Below, in pieces: positions 37,501 to 46,395 of a DNA stretch of 64,000 bases (position 1 is the stretch's first letter; each line of letters begins with the position of its first letter). The position numbers and the translations under genes were made by a program. The notes under the pieces are model-generated. The model was not told the origin of the DNA. It worked only from the letters and a program-made list of their open reading frames with translations, and searched no databases. The DNA lies in assembly GCA_038131795.1 (NCBI GenBank), contig JAYPQE010000002.1, positions 124,001 through 188,000 on the forward strand. Direction: 5' to 3'. Source of the DNA: Eutrophobius brisbanensis (lineage in GTDB: Bacteria; Pseudomonadota; Gammaproteobacteria; Eutrophobiales; Eutrophobiaceae).

Positions 37501-38845
37501 AGTTTCCCGATCTGGTGAAGTTGCACTTCTTGATGAAGTAGGACGTGAAAGGGAACGCTATAAAATTCCTTATGGTGCTGTTCTTAAATATGAAGATGGA
37601 CAGGATGTAAATGCCGGTGCCATGGTTGCATCCTGGGATCCCCATACCCATCCGGTTATTACAGAGGTGGCAGGAAAGGCTATATTTAGTGATATCGTCG
37701 ATGGTGTAACAGTTAATCGTCATGTTGATGAAATTACAGGTTTGACCAATATGATCATCCTTGATCCAAAGCAAAGATCATCACATGCAAAAGACATGCG
37801 CCCTGTGGTTAAACTGGTGGACGGCAAAGGTAAGGAACTGAAGATTCCTGGAACCGATGTTCCAGCCCAGTATCCCCTGCCACCCAAGGCAATTATCACT
37901 GTTACCGACGGTAAGGAAGTAAAGGTGGGTGATGTTATTGCAAGGTTGCCTCAGGAGTCTCTCAAGACCCGTGATATTACCGGTGGTCTTCCAAGGGTTG
38001 CAGACTTGTTTGAAGCCAGAAAGCCTAAAGAGCCTGCTGTGTTGGCAGAGATCTCGGGTACTGTAAGTTTTGGTAAAGACACCAAGGGTAAGCAGAGGTT
38101 GGTGATAACCGATGCAAATGGTGAGCAATATGAAGAACTTATACCAAAGTGGCGTCATATAAATGTATTTGAAGGCGAGCATATTGAAAAAGGTGAAGCC
38201 GTCGTAGATGGTCCTCCAACACCGCATGATATTCTCAGGCTGAAGGGTGTGCATGCATTAGCCGACTATATATCAAATGAAATTCAGGAGGTATATCGTC
38301 TGCAAGGTGTAAAAATTAATGATAAGCATATCGAAGTCATTGTCAGACAGATGTTACGTAAAGTTGAGATTACTGAGCCTGGAGATACCGGCATGCTAAA
38401 GGGAGAACAGATTGAAAAGTCCCGTATGCTGGAAATCAATGAAGAAATGGAGGCCGATGGTAAAACACCTGCAGAATATGAGCCCGTCCTGTTAGGTATT
38501 ACCAAGGCATCCTTGTCTACCGATTCCTTCATTTCTGCTGCATCATTCCAGGAAACCACGCGGGTACTGACTGAGGCCAGTGTCAGTGGCAAGATAGATG
38601 ATCTCAGAGGTTTGAAAGAAAATGTCATTGTCGGACGCTTGATTCCTGCTGGAACAGGGCTTTCATACCATACTGACAGGCGGGAAGAGCGAGAACAGGG
38701 ACCGGATGATGGCCCGGATCAAGGTATTCTGGATGATTTGAGGGAGGGAACACCCACAGAAGAATCCAGCGCTGAAACCCAGGAAATTGCGGAAATTTTG
38801 CAGGAACAAGCCCAGGATCAGGCCCAGGGAACGGCTGAGGCATAA
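34577..38845 (+). CDS. rpoC: DNA-directed RNA polymerase subunit beta'
   Basis: 1422 aa, close to the E. coli length. N-terminal zinc site CLCGKYKR...CEKCG (about residues 70-88), catalytic NADFDGDQM (about residue 458) with three Mg-binding Asp, a second zinc site (CDTRYGVCSRCYG) and the bridge/trigger region GEPGTQLTMRTFHIGG. Start is a TTG (34577) with GGAGG about nine bases upstream; E. coli also uses a non-ATG start here. The last 40 residues form an acidic, Gln-rich tail. Confidence 0.99.
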   Translation: MKDLLKLLKQQGQTEEFDNIAIGLASPEKIRSWSYGEVKKPETINYRTFKPERDGLFCAKIFGPVKDYECLCGKYKRLKHRGVVCEKCGVEVTLSKVRRDRMGHIELASPVAHIWYLKSLPSRMGLLLDMTLRQIERVLYFEAYVVIEPGMTQLERGQLLTEESYLEAIEQYGDEFDAKMGAEAVHELLKSIEINNEIANLRGEIPETKSETKLRKISKRLKLLEAFDKSGNKPEWMVLEVLPVLPPELRPLVPLDGGRFATSDLNDLYRRVINRNNRLKRLLDLNAPDIIVRNEKRMLQESVDALLDNGRRGRAITGTNKLPLKSLADMIKGKQGRFRQNLLGKRVDYSGRSVIVVGPTLKLHQCGLPKKMALELFKPFIFSKLERRGLATTIKAAKKLVEREGPEVWDVLDEVIREHPVMLNRAPTLHRLGIQAFEPILIEGKAIQLHPLVCTAFNADFDGDQMAVHVPLSIEAQLEARTLMMSTNNVLSPANGEPIIVPTQDVVLGIYYMTRESASAKGTGMNFADIDEAHRAYENGCVDLHAKVTVRINITETDEEGVEKVVLKRMDTTVGRALLSRILPKGIGFESINQTMTKKAISKLINVCYRTQGLKTTVIFCDKLMYTGFYYSSRAGVSFGINDMEIPEEKSDIISKAEEEVKQFESQYTSGLITDGERYNKVVDIWSHTNDQVAKAMMDRLGTDEVVDSKGNTVKQASSNSIFMMADSGARGSAAQIRQLAGMRGLMAKPDGSIIETPITANFREGLDVLQYFISTHGARKGLADTALKTANSGYLTRRLVDVAQDLVVTEVDCGTTSGMTVSSIIEGGDVVEPLTERVLGRVSAVDIVKPGTEEVIVPANTLLDETLVQTIDAAGIDTIEVRSAITCDTRYGVCSRCYGRDLGRGHIANIGESVGVVAAQSIGEPGTQLTMRTFHIGGAASRSVAVSSIEVKYGGTIKLHNVKLLKQESGNQVVVSRSGEVALLDEVGRERERYKIPYGAVLKYEDGQDVNAGAMVASWDPHTHPVITEVAGKAIFSDIVDGVTVNRHVDEITGLTNMIILDPKQRSSHAKDMRPVVKLVDGKGKELKIPGTDVPAQYPLPPKAIITVTDGKEVKVGDVIARLPQESLKTRDITGGLPRVADLFEARKPKEPAVLAEISGTVSFGKDTKGKQRLVITDANGEQYEELIPKWRHINVFEGEHIEKGEAVVDGPPTPHDILRLKGVHALADYISNEIQEVYRLQGVKINDKHIEVIVRQMLRKVEITEPGDTGMLKGEQIEKSRMLEINEEMEADGKTPAEYEPVLLGITKASLSTDSFISAASFQETTRVLTEASVSGKIDDLRGLKENVIVGRLIPAGTGLSYHTDRREEREQGPDDGPDQGILDDLREGTPTEESSAETQEIAEILQEQAQDQAQGTAEA

Positions 38846-38871
38846 ATACCTGTAAAAAGTAGCATAATTCC

Positions 38872-38901
38872 TTGACAGACAGGCAAGATCCGCACTAGAA
38901 T
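38872..38901 (+). promoter_or_regulatory. Sigma-70 promoter of the str-S10-spc-alpha cluster
   Basis: Consensus TTGACA (38872-38877), 18-base spacer, TAGAAT (38896-38901), followed by GC-rich CGCGCC, which fits a stringent discriminator. It lies 27 bases after the rpoC stop and about 210 bases before rpsL. The leader contains an imperfect hairpin (CACAGG 38915-38920 with CCTGTG 38939-38944) and no ORF. Confidence 0.75.
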
Positions 38902-39115
38902 CGCGCCTCTTTGTCACAGGTCGGAGGGGAATCTTCGGCCTGTGTGCATTATGGCTTTCAGGCTATGAGGATTTGACGTGTCAATTTCATGGCCTGAGTT
39001 TCACTTAACTTAATAACCAAACACGTGCCTGATTACGGCCCCAATTGGGCTGTGATGCGGGCAATGTGCGTTAAGAAATAAGGTAAGTATCTGTTTTATT
39101 TAGGAAAATTATTGA

Positions 39116-39490
39116 ATGGCTACAGTTAATCAATTGGTGAGAAAGCCGCGCAAGACTAAACGAGAGAAAAGTACCGTGCCTGCGCTGGAAGGTTGCCCGC
39201 AAAAACGCGGAGTATGTACCCGTGTCTATACAACGACACCCAAAAAGCCCAATTCAGCATTGCGTAAAGTAGCCAGGGTACGCCTGACCAATGGTCAGGA
39301 AGTAACTACTTACATAGGTGGGGAAGGACATAACCTGCAGGAACACTCCGTTATATTAATCAGGGGTGGTCGTGTTAAGGATCTGCCGGGTGTCCGTTAT
39401 CACACTGTCAGGGGCACATTGGATACATCAGGTGTAGGTGATCGTAAGAAGGGTCGCTCCAAGTACGGTGCCAAGCGACCCAAGAGTTAA
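39116..39490 (+). CDS. rpsL: 30S ribosomal protein S12
   Basis: 124 aa decoding-centre protein. The loop TPKKPNSALRKVARVRL and the second loop RGGRVKDLPGVRYH are of the wild-type, streptomycin-sensitive form. It opens the str block (rpsL-rpsG-fusA-tuf) after a 270-base leader holding the promoter. Confidence 0.99.
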   Translation: MATVNQLVRKPRKTKREKSTVPALEGCPQKRGVCTRVYTTTPKKPNSALRKVARVRLTNGQEVTTYIGGEGHNLQEHSVILIRGGRVKDLPGVRYHTVRGTLDTSGVGDRKKGRSKYGAKRPKS

Positions 39491-39526
39491 TTCAATCATT
39501 AAGAAAATAGATTAAGAAAATAGATT

Positions 39527-40000
39527 ATGTCACGACGAAGAGGCGCAGAAAAAAGAACAATTTTACCGGATCCCAAATACGGTGATCAGGTGCTGGCTAA
39601 ATTCATCAATATTCTGATGCGCAGTGGCAAAAAATCCACTGCTGAGAAAATTGTATATGGTGCCCTGGATGAAATGAGCAGCCGGAATAAAGGCGCCGAT
39701 CCACTGGAATTGTTCAACAAGGCGTTGGATAACGTTAAGCCAATTATCGAGGTGAAGTCCCGTCGTGTTGGTGGTGCCACATATCAAATCCCTGTTGAAG
39801 TCCGTTCTGACAGAGGCATGGCATTGGCCATGCGCTGGTTAGTTGATTCAGCCAAAAAACGTAGTGAGAAAAACATGGGATTAAGGCTCGCCGGCGAATT
39901 GATGGACGCCTCTGAAAATCGTGGTTCATCTATTAAAAAACGCGAAGACACGCACAAAATGGCGGAAGCCAATCGTGCATTCTCTCATTATCGTTGGTAA
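39527..40000 (+). CDS. rpsG: 30S ribosomal protein S7
   Basis: 157 aa, normal length, assembly initiator of the 30S head. Starts MSRRRGAEKR and shows KFINILMRSGKKSTAE, GGATYQIPVEVR and KREDTHKMAEANRAFSHYRW at the C-terminus. The ATG follows rpsL by 36 bases that include a tandem copy of the word TAAGAAAATAGATTA. Confidence 0.99.
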   Translation: MSRRRGAEKRTILPDPKYGDQVLAKFINILMRSGKKSTAEKIVYGALDEMSSRNKGADPLELFNKALDNVKPIIEVKSRRVGGATYQIPVEVRSDRGMALAMRWLVDSAKKRSEKNMGLRLAGELMDASENRGSSIKKREDTHKMAEANRAFSHYRW

Positions 40001-40024
40001 TACCATATATAAGGAAATATAGCT

Positions 40025-42127
40025 GTGCCAAGAAAGACACCTATTGAACGTTATCGGAACATTGGAATTATGGCGCATATTGATGCGGGTAAGACCACGA
40101 CTACCGAACGTATTCTTTTTTACACTGGTGTATCTCACAAGATTGGTGAGGTCCATGACGGCGCTGCCACCATGGATTGGATGGAGCAGGAACAGGAGCG
40201 TGGAATTACGATTACCTCAGCTGCTACTACCTGTTTCTGGAAGGGTATGGCGCAGGATAAAGCAGAACACAGAATTAATATAATCGATACGCCTGGGCAC
40301 GTTGACTTTACTATTGAGGTAGAACGCTCATTAAGAGTCCTGGATGGCGCCTGTGCTGTTTTTTGCGCGGTAGGTGGTGTCGAACCTCAATCTGAGACGG
40401 TGTGGCGTCAGGCGCAGCGTTATAAGGTCCCTCGTATGGCGTTTGTCAACAAGATGGACCGTGCTGGTGCGAATTTCCTGCGTGTTGTCGATCAAATCAG
40501 GACCCGCCTTGGTAGTAATCCCGTGCCTATACAGCTTCCCATTGGTGCAGAAGAAAAATTTGAAGGCATTATTGACCTGATAAAAATGAAGGCCATTTAC
40601 TGGGAAAACGAGAATATGGGAGTGCAATTTTTCGAAAAAGACATCCCGGAAGATCTCGTCGATGAAGCAAATGAATGGCGGGAAAAAATGCTTGAATCTG
40701 CTGCTGAAGCCAATGAAGAACTGATGGATGCCTACTTGAATGAAGGCACGCTGACTGAAGAGCAGACAAAACAAGGTATTAGAATACGGACCTTGGCCAA
40801 TGAACTGGTTCCGACTTTATGTGGTACAGCATTCAAGAATAAAGGCGTTCAGTCAATGTTGGACGCAGTGGTTGATTTCATGCCCTCTCCCGTGGACGTG
40901 CCTGCAATCAAAGGTATTTTAGACGATAAGGATGAGACTGTTGCTGAACGGCATTCTTCTGATGATGAGCCGTTTGCTGCACTGGCATTTAAAATTGCAA
41001 CAGACCCATTTGTAGGTACATTGAGTTTTTTCCGAGTATATTCAGGGGTATTAAGTTCAGGCGATACCGTTTATAACCCGGTCAAGGATAAAAAGGAAAG
41101 AGTTGGCCGTATCCTGCAGATGCATTCCAATTCCCGTGAGGAAATAAAGGAAGTCAGGGCGGGTGATATTGCCGCCGCTGTTGGTCTTAAAGATGTCACG
41201 ACAGGTGATACTTTATGTGACCTGAATGAGGTCATTACCCTGGAACGTATGGAATTCCCCGATCCGGTGATTGCAGTGGCAGTGGAGCCCAAGACCAAGT
41301 CCGATCAGGAAAAAATGGGCATTGCCCTGGGTAAGCTGGCGCAGGAAGACCCTTCCTTCCGTGTTCATACCGATGAAGAATCGGGGCAGACCATTATCTC
41401 TGGCATGGGTGAATTACATCTGGAAATTATCATTGACCGCATGAAGCGGGAATTCAATGTAGAGGCCAATGTGGGCAAACCACAGGTTGCTTACAGGGAG
41501 ACTATCAAGAAGAACAATGATAAGGCCGAAGGGAAGTTTATCCGTCAAAGTGGTGGACGAGGACAGTATGGTCATGTGGTATTAAGAATTGAACCCCAGG
41601 AAGCAGGTAAAGGCTATGAGTTTGTAAACGAAATTGTAGGTGGCGTCGTTCCCAAGGAATATATCCCGGCAGTCGATAAAGGTATTCAAGAGCAAATGAC
41701 AAATGGCATCGTTGCTGGTTACCCGGTCGTGGATGTAAAAGTAACCCTGTTTGACGGTTCTTACCATGATGTGGATTCCAGTGAGATGGCATTTAAAATT
41801 GCTGGCTCCATGGGATTTAAGGAGGGTGCTGCCAAATCTGATCCGGTATTGCTTGAACCAATTATGAAAGTGGAAATTGTAACACCGGAAGATTATCTGG
41901 GTACGGTGACTGGTGACCTCAATCGCCGACGTGGGATACTCCAGGGCACGGAAGATTCACCCGCAGGCAAGATCATCAGGGCTGAAGTCCCATTATCAGA
42001 AATGTTTGGCTACGCGACAGATTTGCGATCGGCAACTCAGGGTCGCGCAACTTATACGATGGAATTTTCAAAATATAACCAGGTTCCCCCCAATATTGCG
42101 GAAGGGATTATCAGCAAGAATCAGTAA
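40025..42127 (+). CDS. fusA: Elongation factor G
   Basis: Translocation GTPase, 700 aa. G1 AHIDAGKTTTTERIL (residues about 17-31), switch region RGITITSAATT, G3 DTPGHVDFTIEVERS and G4 NKMDRAG. Domain IV carries GGRGQYGHV. Start codon is GTG (40025) behind AAGGAAATA. Its tuf neighbour begins 22 bases after the stop. Confidence 0.99.
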   Translation: MPRKTPIERYRNIGIMAHIDAGKTTTTERILFYTGVSHKIGEVHDGAATMDWMEQEQERGITITSAATTCFWKGMAQDKAEHRINIIDTPGHVDFTIEVERSLRVLDGACAVFCAVGGVEPQSETVWRQAQRYKVPRMAFVNKMDRAGANFLRVVDQIRTRLGSNPVPIQLPIGAEEKFEGIIDLIKMKAIYWENENMGVQFFEKDIPEDLVDEANEWREKMLESAAEANEELMDAYLNEGTLTEEQTKQGIRIRTLANELVPTLCGTAFKNKGVQSMLDAVVDFMPSPVDVPAIKGILDDKDETVAERHSSDDEPFAALAFKIATDPFVGTLSFFRVYSGVLSSGDTVYNPVKDKKERVGRILQMHSNSREEIKEVRAGDIAAAVGLKDVTTGDTLCDLNEVITLERMEFPDPVIAVAVEPKTKSDQEKMGIALGKLAQEDPSFRVHTDEESGQTIISGMGELHLEIIIDRMKREFNVEANVGKPQVAYRETIKKNNDKAEGKFIRQSGGRGQYGHVVLRIEPQEAGKGYEFVNEIVGGVVPKEYIPAVDKGIQEQMTNGIVAGYPVVDVKVTLFDGSYHDVDSSEMAFKIAGSMGFKEGAAKSDPVLLEPIMKVEIVTPEDYLGTVTGDLNRRRGILQGTEDSPAGKIIRAEVPLSEMFGYATDLRSATQGRATYTMEFSKYNQVPPNIAEGIISKNQ

Positions 42128-42149
42128 TTGTTAAATGAGGTGATTGGTC

Positions 42150-43340
42150 ATGTCCAAGGAGAAATTTGAAAGAAACAAGCAGCACGTAAACGTGGGAACG
42201 ATTGGTCACGTTGACCATGGTAAGACGACGTTAACGGCGGCGATCACCAAGACGATGTCAGAAAAGTTTGGTGGTGAGGCGAAGGCCTACGATCAAATTG
42301 ACAATGCCCCTGAGGAGCGCGAACGAGGTATAACCATTGCGACGGCGCACGTGGAATATGAAAGTGATACGCGTCATTACGCCCACGTAGACTGTCCGGG
42401 CCACGCTGACTATGTGAAGAACATGATCACGGGTGCGGCGCAGATGGACGGAGCGATCATGGTGGTAAGTGCGGCGGATGGTCCGATGCCACAGACGCGA
42501 GAGCATATTTTGCTGGCTAGGCAGGTGGGTGTACCGTACATCGTGGTGTACCTGAACAAGGCAGACCAGGTAGATGATGCGGAGCTGTTGGAGCTGGTGG
42601 AGATGGAAGTCCGTGAGTTATTGGACAAGTATGAATTTCCGGGTGATGACACACCGGTGGTGACAGGGAGTGCGCTGAAGGCACTGGAAGGGGATACGAG
42701 TGATATTGGCATACCGTCGATAGAGAAGCTGGTTGCAGCGATGGACGATTATATTCCGGTACCGGAGCGTCCGGTGGACAAGCCGTTTTTGATGCCGATA
42801 GAAGACGTGTTTTCGATTTCGGGCCGCGGGACGGTGGTGACAGGCCGAGTGGAGCGCGGGATAGTAAAGGTTGGAGAAGAGATTGAAATTGTAGGTATTC
42901 GTGACACACAGAAGACCACCTGTACGGGTGTTGAGATGTTTCGCAAGTTACTGGACGAAGGTCAGGCAGGTGACAACGTAGGTGTTTTGCTGCGTGGTAC
43001 GAAGCGAGAAGATGTTGAGCGTGGACAGGTATTGTGTAAGCCGGGTTCGATCACGCCGCATACGAAATTTGAATGTGAAGTGTATGTGTTGAGTAAGGAA
43101 GAAGGTGGTCGACACACACCATTTTTCAATAATTATCGTCCGCAGTTTTATTTTCGTACCACGGATGTGACGGGGGCGGTGACGCTGCCAGATGGTACGG
43201 AGATGGTGATGCCGGGTGACAACGTGAAGATGACGGTTGAACTGATTTCACCGATTGCGATGGAGGAAGGCGTACGCTTTGCTATTCGTGAAGGTGGTAG
43301 AACAGTGGGCGCCGGTGTCGTTTCAAAGATAATCGAGTAA
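42150..43340 (+). CDS. tuf: Elongation factor Tu, copy 2 (tufA position)
   Basis: Same 396-aa protein as copy 1 at 25430, with DNA that agrees from ATG to stop apart from the final sense codon (GAG here). The flanks share nothing beyond two bases before the ATG, so homology stops sharply at the gene ends. An in-frame TTG at 42144 is rejected in favour of ATG 42150, preceded by GAGGTGA. rpsJ begins only 6 bases after the stop, so the str and S10 operons are joined. Confidence 0.99.
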   Translation: MSKEKFERNKQHVNVGTIGHVDHGKTTLTAAITKTMSEKFGGEAKAYDQIDNAPEERERGITIATAHVEYESDTRHYAHVDCPGHADYVKNMITGAAQMDGAIMVVSAADGPMPQTREHILLARQVGVPYIVVYLNKADQVDDAELLELVEMEVRELLDKYEFPGDDTPVVTGSALKALEGDTSDIGIPSIEKLVAAMDDYIPVPERPVDKPFLMPIEDVFSISGRGTVVTGRVERGIVKVGEEIEIVGIRDTQKTTCTGVEMFRKLLDEGQAGDNVGVLLRGTKREDVERGQVLCKPGSITPHTKFECEVYVLSKEEGGRHTPFFNNYRPQFYFRTTDVTGAVTLPDGTEMVMPGDNVKMTVELISPIAMEEGVRFAIREGGRTVGAGVVSKIIE

Positions 43341-43346
43341 AGGTAT

Positions 43347-43661
43347 ATGGCACAGCAGCAGGTAATTAGAATTCGTTTAAAGGCTTTTGATCATCGTCTG
43401 ATCGACCAGTCTACTCGTGAGATTGTGGAGACTGCGAGAAGAACTGGCGCGCAGGTCAAGGGACCTATCCCGCTGCCGACCAAAAAAGAACGTTATACAG
43501 TATTGATTTCACCTCACGTTGATAAGGATGCGCGTGATCAGTATGAAATCAGAACGCATAAACGTTTAATGGATATTGTTAACCCAACAGATAAGACCGT
43601 TGATGCATTAATGAAACTGGACCTTGCTGCCGGGGTTGATGTCCAAATTAAATTAAATTGA
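43347..43661 (+). CDS. rpsJ: 30S ribosomal protein S10
   Basis: 104 aa; also NusE, partner of NusB in antitermination. IRIRLKAFDHRLIDQSTREIV at the N-terminus and PIPLPTKKERYTVLISPHVDKDARDQYE in the middle identify it. With only 6 bases after tuf there is no room for the long S10 leader that L4 regulates in E. coli. Confidence 0.99.
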   Translation: MAQQQVIRIRLKAFDHRLIDQSTREIVETARRTGAQVKGPIPLPTKKERYTVLISPHVDKDARDQYEIRTHKRLMDIVNPTDKTVDALMKLDLAAGVDVQIKLN

Positions 43662-43678
43662 TTATTGAGTAAATAAAA

Positions 43679-44323
43679 ATGGCACTAGGAATAGTCGGAA
43701 AAAAACGCGGTATGACCAGAATCTTCACAGAGGATGGCGCCTCTATTCCTGTTACAGTCATTGAAGCCTCACCGAATAAAGTGACTGACCTGGCTGAGAC
43801 AGATACACGTGGATATAAGGCAGTACAGGTAGCCTGGGGAGATAAGCGAAGGAATTTAATTAATAAGGCAAGTGCTGGGATTCTTGCCAAGGCAGGTGTC
43901 GAATCAGCAAGAGGATTAATTGAATTTCGGTTGGGTGATGAAGAAGCTACAGAGCTTCAACCTGGCAGTGAAATCAAAGTGGATATTTTTACGGATGGTC
44001 AAAAGGTGGATGTGACCGGCACAACCATAGGAAAAGGCTTTGCCGGTGTAATTAAACGTCATAATTTTAAGCATCAGAGAAATTCGCACGGTAACTCCAT
44101 ATCTCACCGCGCACCTGGTTCGATTGGCCAGAACCAGACACCAGGTCGAGTGTTTAAAGGTAAGAAAATGGCAGGTCACTTGGGTGACAAGCAACGCACA
44201 ACCCAGAATCTGGAAATCATAAAGGTCGATCCAGATAGAAATCTGTTGTTGATAAAAGGTGCCGTCCCTGGATCAAAAGGAGGCAATGTTGTAATCAAGC
44301 CTTCAGTTAAGGCGAAGGCATAA
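43679..44323 (+). CDS. rplC: 50S ribosomal protein L3
   Basis: 214 aa. MALGIVGKKRGMTRIF start, then the long loop reaching the peptidyl-transferase centre with GTTIGKGFAGVIKRHNF, HGNSISHRAPGSIGQNQTPG (the Gln of GQNQTPG is the methylation site in E. coli) and GKKMAGHLGDKQRTTQN. Second gene of the S10 series. Confidence 0.99.
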   Translation: MALGIVGKKRGMTRIFTEDGASIPVTVIEASPNKVTDLAETDTRGYKAVQVAWGDKRRNLINKASAGILAKAGVESARGLIEFRLGDEEATELQPGSEIKVDIFTDGQKVDVTGTTIGKGFAGVIKRHNFKHQRNSHGNSISHRAPGSIGQNQTPGRVFKGKKMAGHLGDKQRTTQNLEIIKVDPDRNLLLIKGAVPGSKGGNVVIKPSVKAKA

Positions 44324-44343
44324 GTAAAAGGCTGATATAAAGA

Positions 44344-44961
44344 ATGGAATTAACGTTACATAAATCGGGCGGTGGTAAGACATCAAAAGTATCAGTTTCT
44401 GATGCCGTGTTTGGTGCTAACTATAATGAAACTCTGGTACACCAGGTATTGACGACCTATATGGCAGGTGCCCGCGCAGGTTCCAAGGCACAAAAGACCC
44501 GTTCGGAAGTAAGAGGTGGTGGCAAAAAGCCATTCCGCCAAAAAGGCACTGGTCGCGCAAGAGCCGGTACCAGTCGAAGTCCATTGTGGCGCGGTGGTGG
44601 AATTATCTTTGCTGCGAAACCATGTTCATATCGCAAGAAGGTTAATAAAAAAATGTACCGTGGCGCAATACGGTCGATTCTTTCAGAACTCGCAAGACAG
44701 GAGAGGCTGACCTGTATTGAAGAATTTCAGTTTGAAGAACCTAAAACAAAACATGCCAAGGACCTGTTGTCAGCATTAGGTCTGGACAATGTTTTAATTA
44801 TTACTGATGACCTCACGGTGAATATGTATCTTGCAACGAGAAATATCCCAATGGTTGATGTGATTGATACCACTGAAATGGATCCGTACTCGTTGATCGG
44901 TTTCAGTAATGTACTCATTACAAAATCTGCTATTGAAAAAATTGAGAGTTGGCTGGCATGA
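44344..44961 (+). CDS. rplD: 50S ribosomal protein L4
   Basis: 205 aa. The extended exit-tunnel loop is visible as GGGKKPFRQKGTGRARAGTSRSPLWRGGG (about residues 58-86, quoted in part). In E. coli L4 also regulates its operon. Its stop overlaps the rplW start by 4 bases (ATGA). Confidence 0.98.
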   Translation: MELTLHKSGGGKTSKVSVSDAVFGANYNETLVHQVLTTYMAGARAGSKAQKTRSEVRGGGKKPFRQKGTGRARAGTSRSPLWRGGGIIFAAKPCSYRKKVNKKMYRGAIRSILSELARQERLTCIEEFQFEEPKTKHAKDLLSALGLDNVLIITDDLTVNMYLATRNIPMVDVIDTTEMDPYSLIGFSNVLITKSAIEKIESWLA

Positions 44962-45251
44962 ATCAGGAAAGATTAATGAACCTGTTGTTGTCTCCCAGAA
45001 TTACAGAAAAGAGTTCTGATTTGAGTGATAAACACAGTCAATATGTGTTTAAAGTTATTAAGACTGCGACAAAGCCTCAAATTAAACGCGCTGTTGAATT
45101 AATGTTTAAAGTAGAAGTTGCGTCTGTCCAGGTCTCAAATGTGAAAGGCAAACAGAAAAGTTTTAAACAGAAACTTGGTAAACGATCAGACTGGAAAAAA
45201 GCCTATGTCAAATTAAAGCCCGGTTTCGACATAGACTTTATGGGAAGTTAA
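44958..45251 (+). CDS. rplW: 50S ribosomal protein L23
   Basis: 97 aa from ATG 44958, which overlaps the rplD stop; a TTG at 44949 inside rplD is rejected. Exit-tunnel protein that docks trigger factor and SRP. Typical stretches are LLSPRITEKSS, QYVFKVIKTATKPQIKRAVE and KLGKRSDWKKAYVKL. Confidence 0.98.
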   Translation: MNQERLMNLLLSPRITEKSSDLSDKHSQYVFKVIKTATKPQIKRAVELMFKVEVASVQVSNVKGKQKSFKQKLGKRSDWKKAYVKLKPGFDIDFMGS

Positions 45252-45266
45252 AAGGATTTATATTAT

Positions 45267-46088
45267 ATGGCTATCGTAAAACCAAGACCAATTACTCCAG
45301 GACGCCGAGGTATGGTGAAAATTGTGGATCATGACATATTTAAAGGTGATCCATATGAGCCATTAATTGAAAAGAAGAATAAGAAGTCCGGTCGAAATAA
45401 TAATGGTCGGATTACTGTTCGGCACCGTGGCGGTGGAAGCAAGCAACGTTACCGAATTATCGATTTCAAACGTGATAAAGATGGTATACCGGCAACTGTT
45501 GAGCGCATTGAATATGATCCGAACAGAACTGCAAATATAGCATTGTTGGTTTATCAGGACGGTGAGCGCAGATATATCATTGCACCTAATGGTGTGAAAG
45601 CTGGCGCAACACTGAAGTCCGGTATTGACGCAGATATAGAAGTTGGTAATTGCCTGCCCATTAGGAATATCCCGGTAGGTACTTTATTACATTGCATTGA
45701 ATTACACCCTGGAAAAGGTGCCCAGCTTGCCAGGAGCGCAGGATCTGGCGTTCAATTGGTGGCACGCGAAGGCGTGCACGCGACCTTGAGGTTGCGGTCA
45801 GGTGAAATGCGTAAAGTACCAATTGAGTGTCGAGCAACGATTGGTGAAGTGGGGAACGGTGAGCATAACCTCAAGAAACTGGGTAAGGCTGGAGCAACAC
45901 GTTGGAAAGGAATTCGTCCGACAGTTCGTGGTGTGGCCATGAATCCAGTTGATCACCCCCATGGTGGTGGTGAGGGCAGGACTTCAGGTGGACGTCATCC
46001 GGTTACACCCTGGGGGTCGCCAACAAAAGGCTATAAGACTAGGAAAAATAAACGCACAACTAACATGATAGTCAGGCGCAGGAAGTAA
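45267..46088 (+). CDS. rplB: 50S ribosomal protein L2
   Basis: 273 aa, normal length. Conserved GRITVRHRGGGSKQRYR and, near the C-terminus, the functionally important MNPVDHPHGGGEGRTSGG with the His near the peptidyl-transferase centre, then WGSPTKGYKTRKNKRT. Confidence 0.99.
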   Translation: MAIVKPRPITPGRRGMVKIVDHDIFKGDPYEPLIEKKNKKSGRNNNGRITVRHRGGGSKQRYRIIDFKRDKDGIPATVERIEYDPNRTANIALLVYQDGERRYIIAPNGVKAGATLKSGIDADIEVGNCLPIRNIPVGTLLHCIELHPGKGAQLARSAGSGVQLVAREGVHATLRLRSGEMRKVPIECRATIGEVGNGEHNLKKLGKAGATRWKGIRPTVRGVAMNPVDHPHGGGEGRTSGGRHPVTPWGSPTKGYKTRKNKRTTNMIVRRRK

Positions 46089-46102
46089 CAGGAGAAACAT
46101 AA

Positions 46103-46378
46103 GTGGCAAGATCTATTAAAAAAGGACCATTTATCGACCATCATTTGATGGCAAAAGTTGAAACGGCTTCAGCTAATAATGATAAGCGTCCTATAAAAAC
46201 CTGGTCTCGTCGATCAATGGTTATTCCTGAAATGGTTGGGTTAACGATTGCAGTACACAATGGCAAGGATCACATGCCCGTTTATATCACTGAAAATATG
46301 GTTGGGCATAAATTGGGTGAATTTGCTGTAACCAGAACATTCCGTGGACATTCCGCGGATAAAAAAGTGGCAAGCTAG
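46103..46378 (+). CDS. rpsS: 30S ribosomal protein S19
   Basis: 91 aa with a GTG start at 46103 behind CAGGAGAAA. ARSIKKGPFIDHHL at the N-terminus and MVGHKLGEFAVTRTFRGH at the C-terminus identify it. It pairs with S13 in the 30S head. Confidence 0.98.
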   Translation: MARSIKKGPFIDHHLMAKVETASANNDKRPIKTWSRRSMVIPEMVGLTIAVHNGKDHMPVYITENMVGHKLGEFAVTRTFRGHSADKKVAS

Positions 46379-46395
46379 GTATTGGATAGAAACTT

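Noticed and set aside
39490..39526. Tandem TAAGAAAATAGATTA-like words between rpsL and rpsG
   Set aside because: Two copies of a 14-15 base AT-rich word in a short spacer; too small to call a repeat element, although a local duplication is possible.
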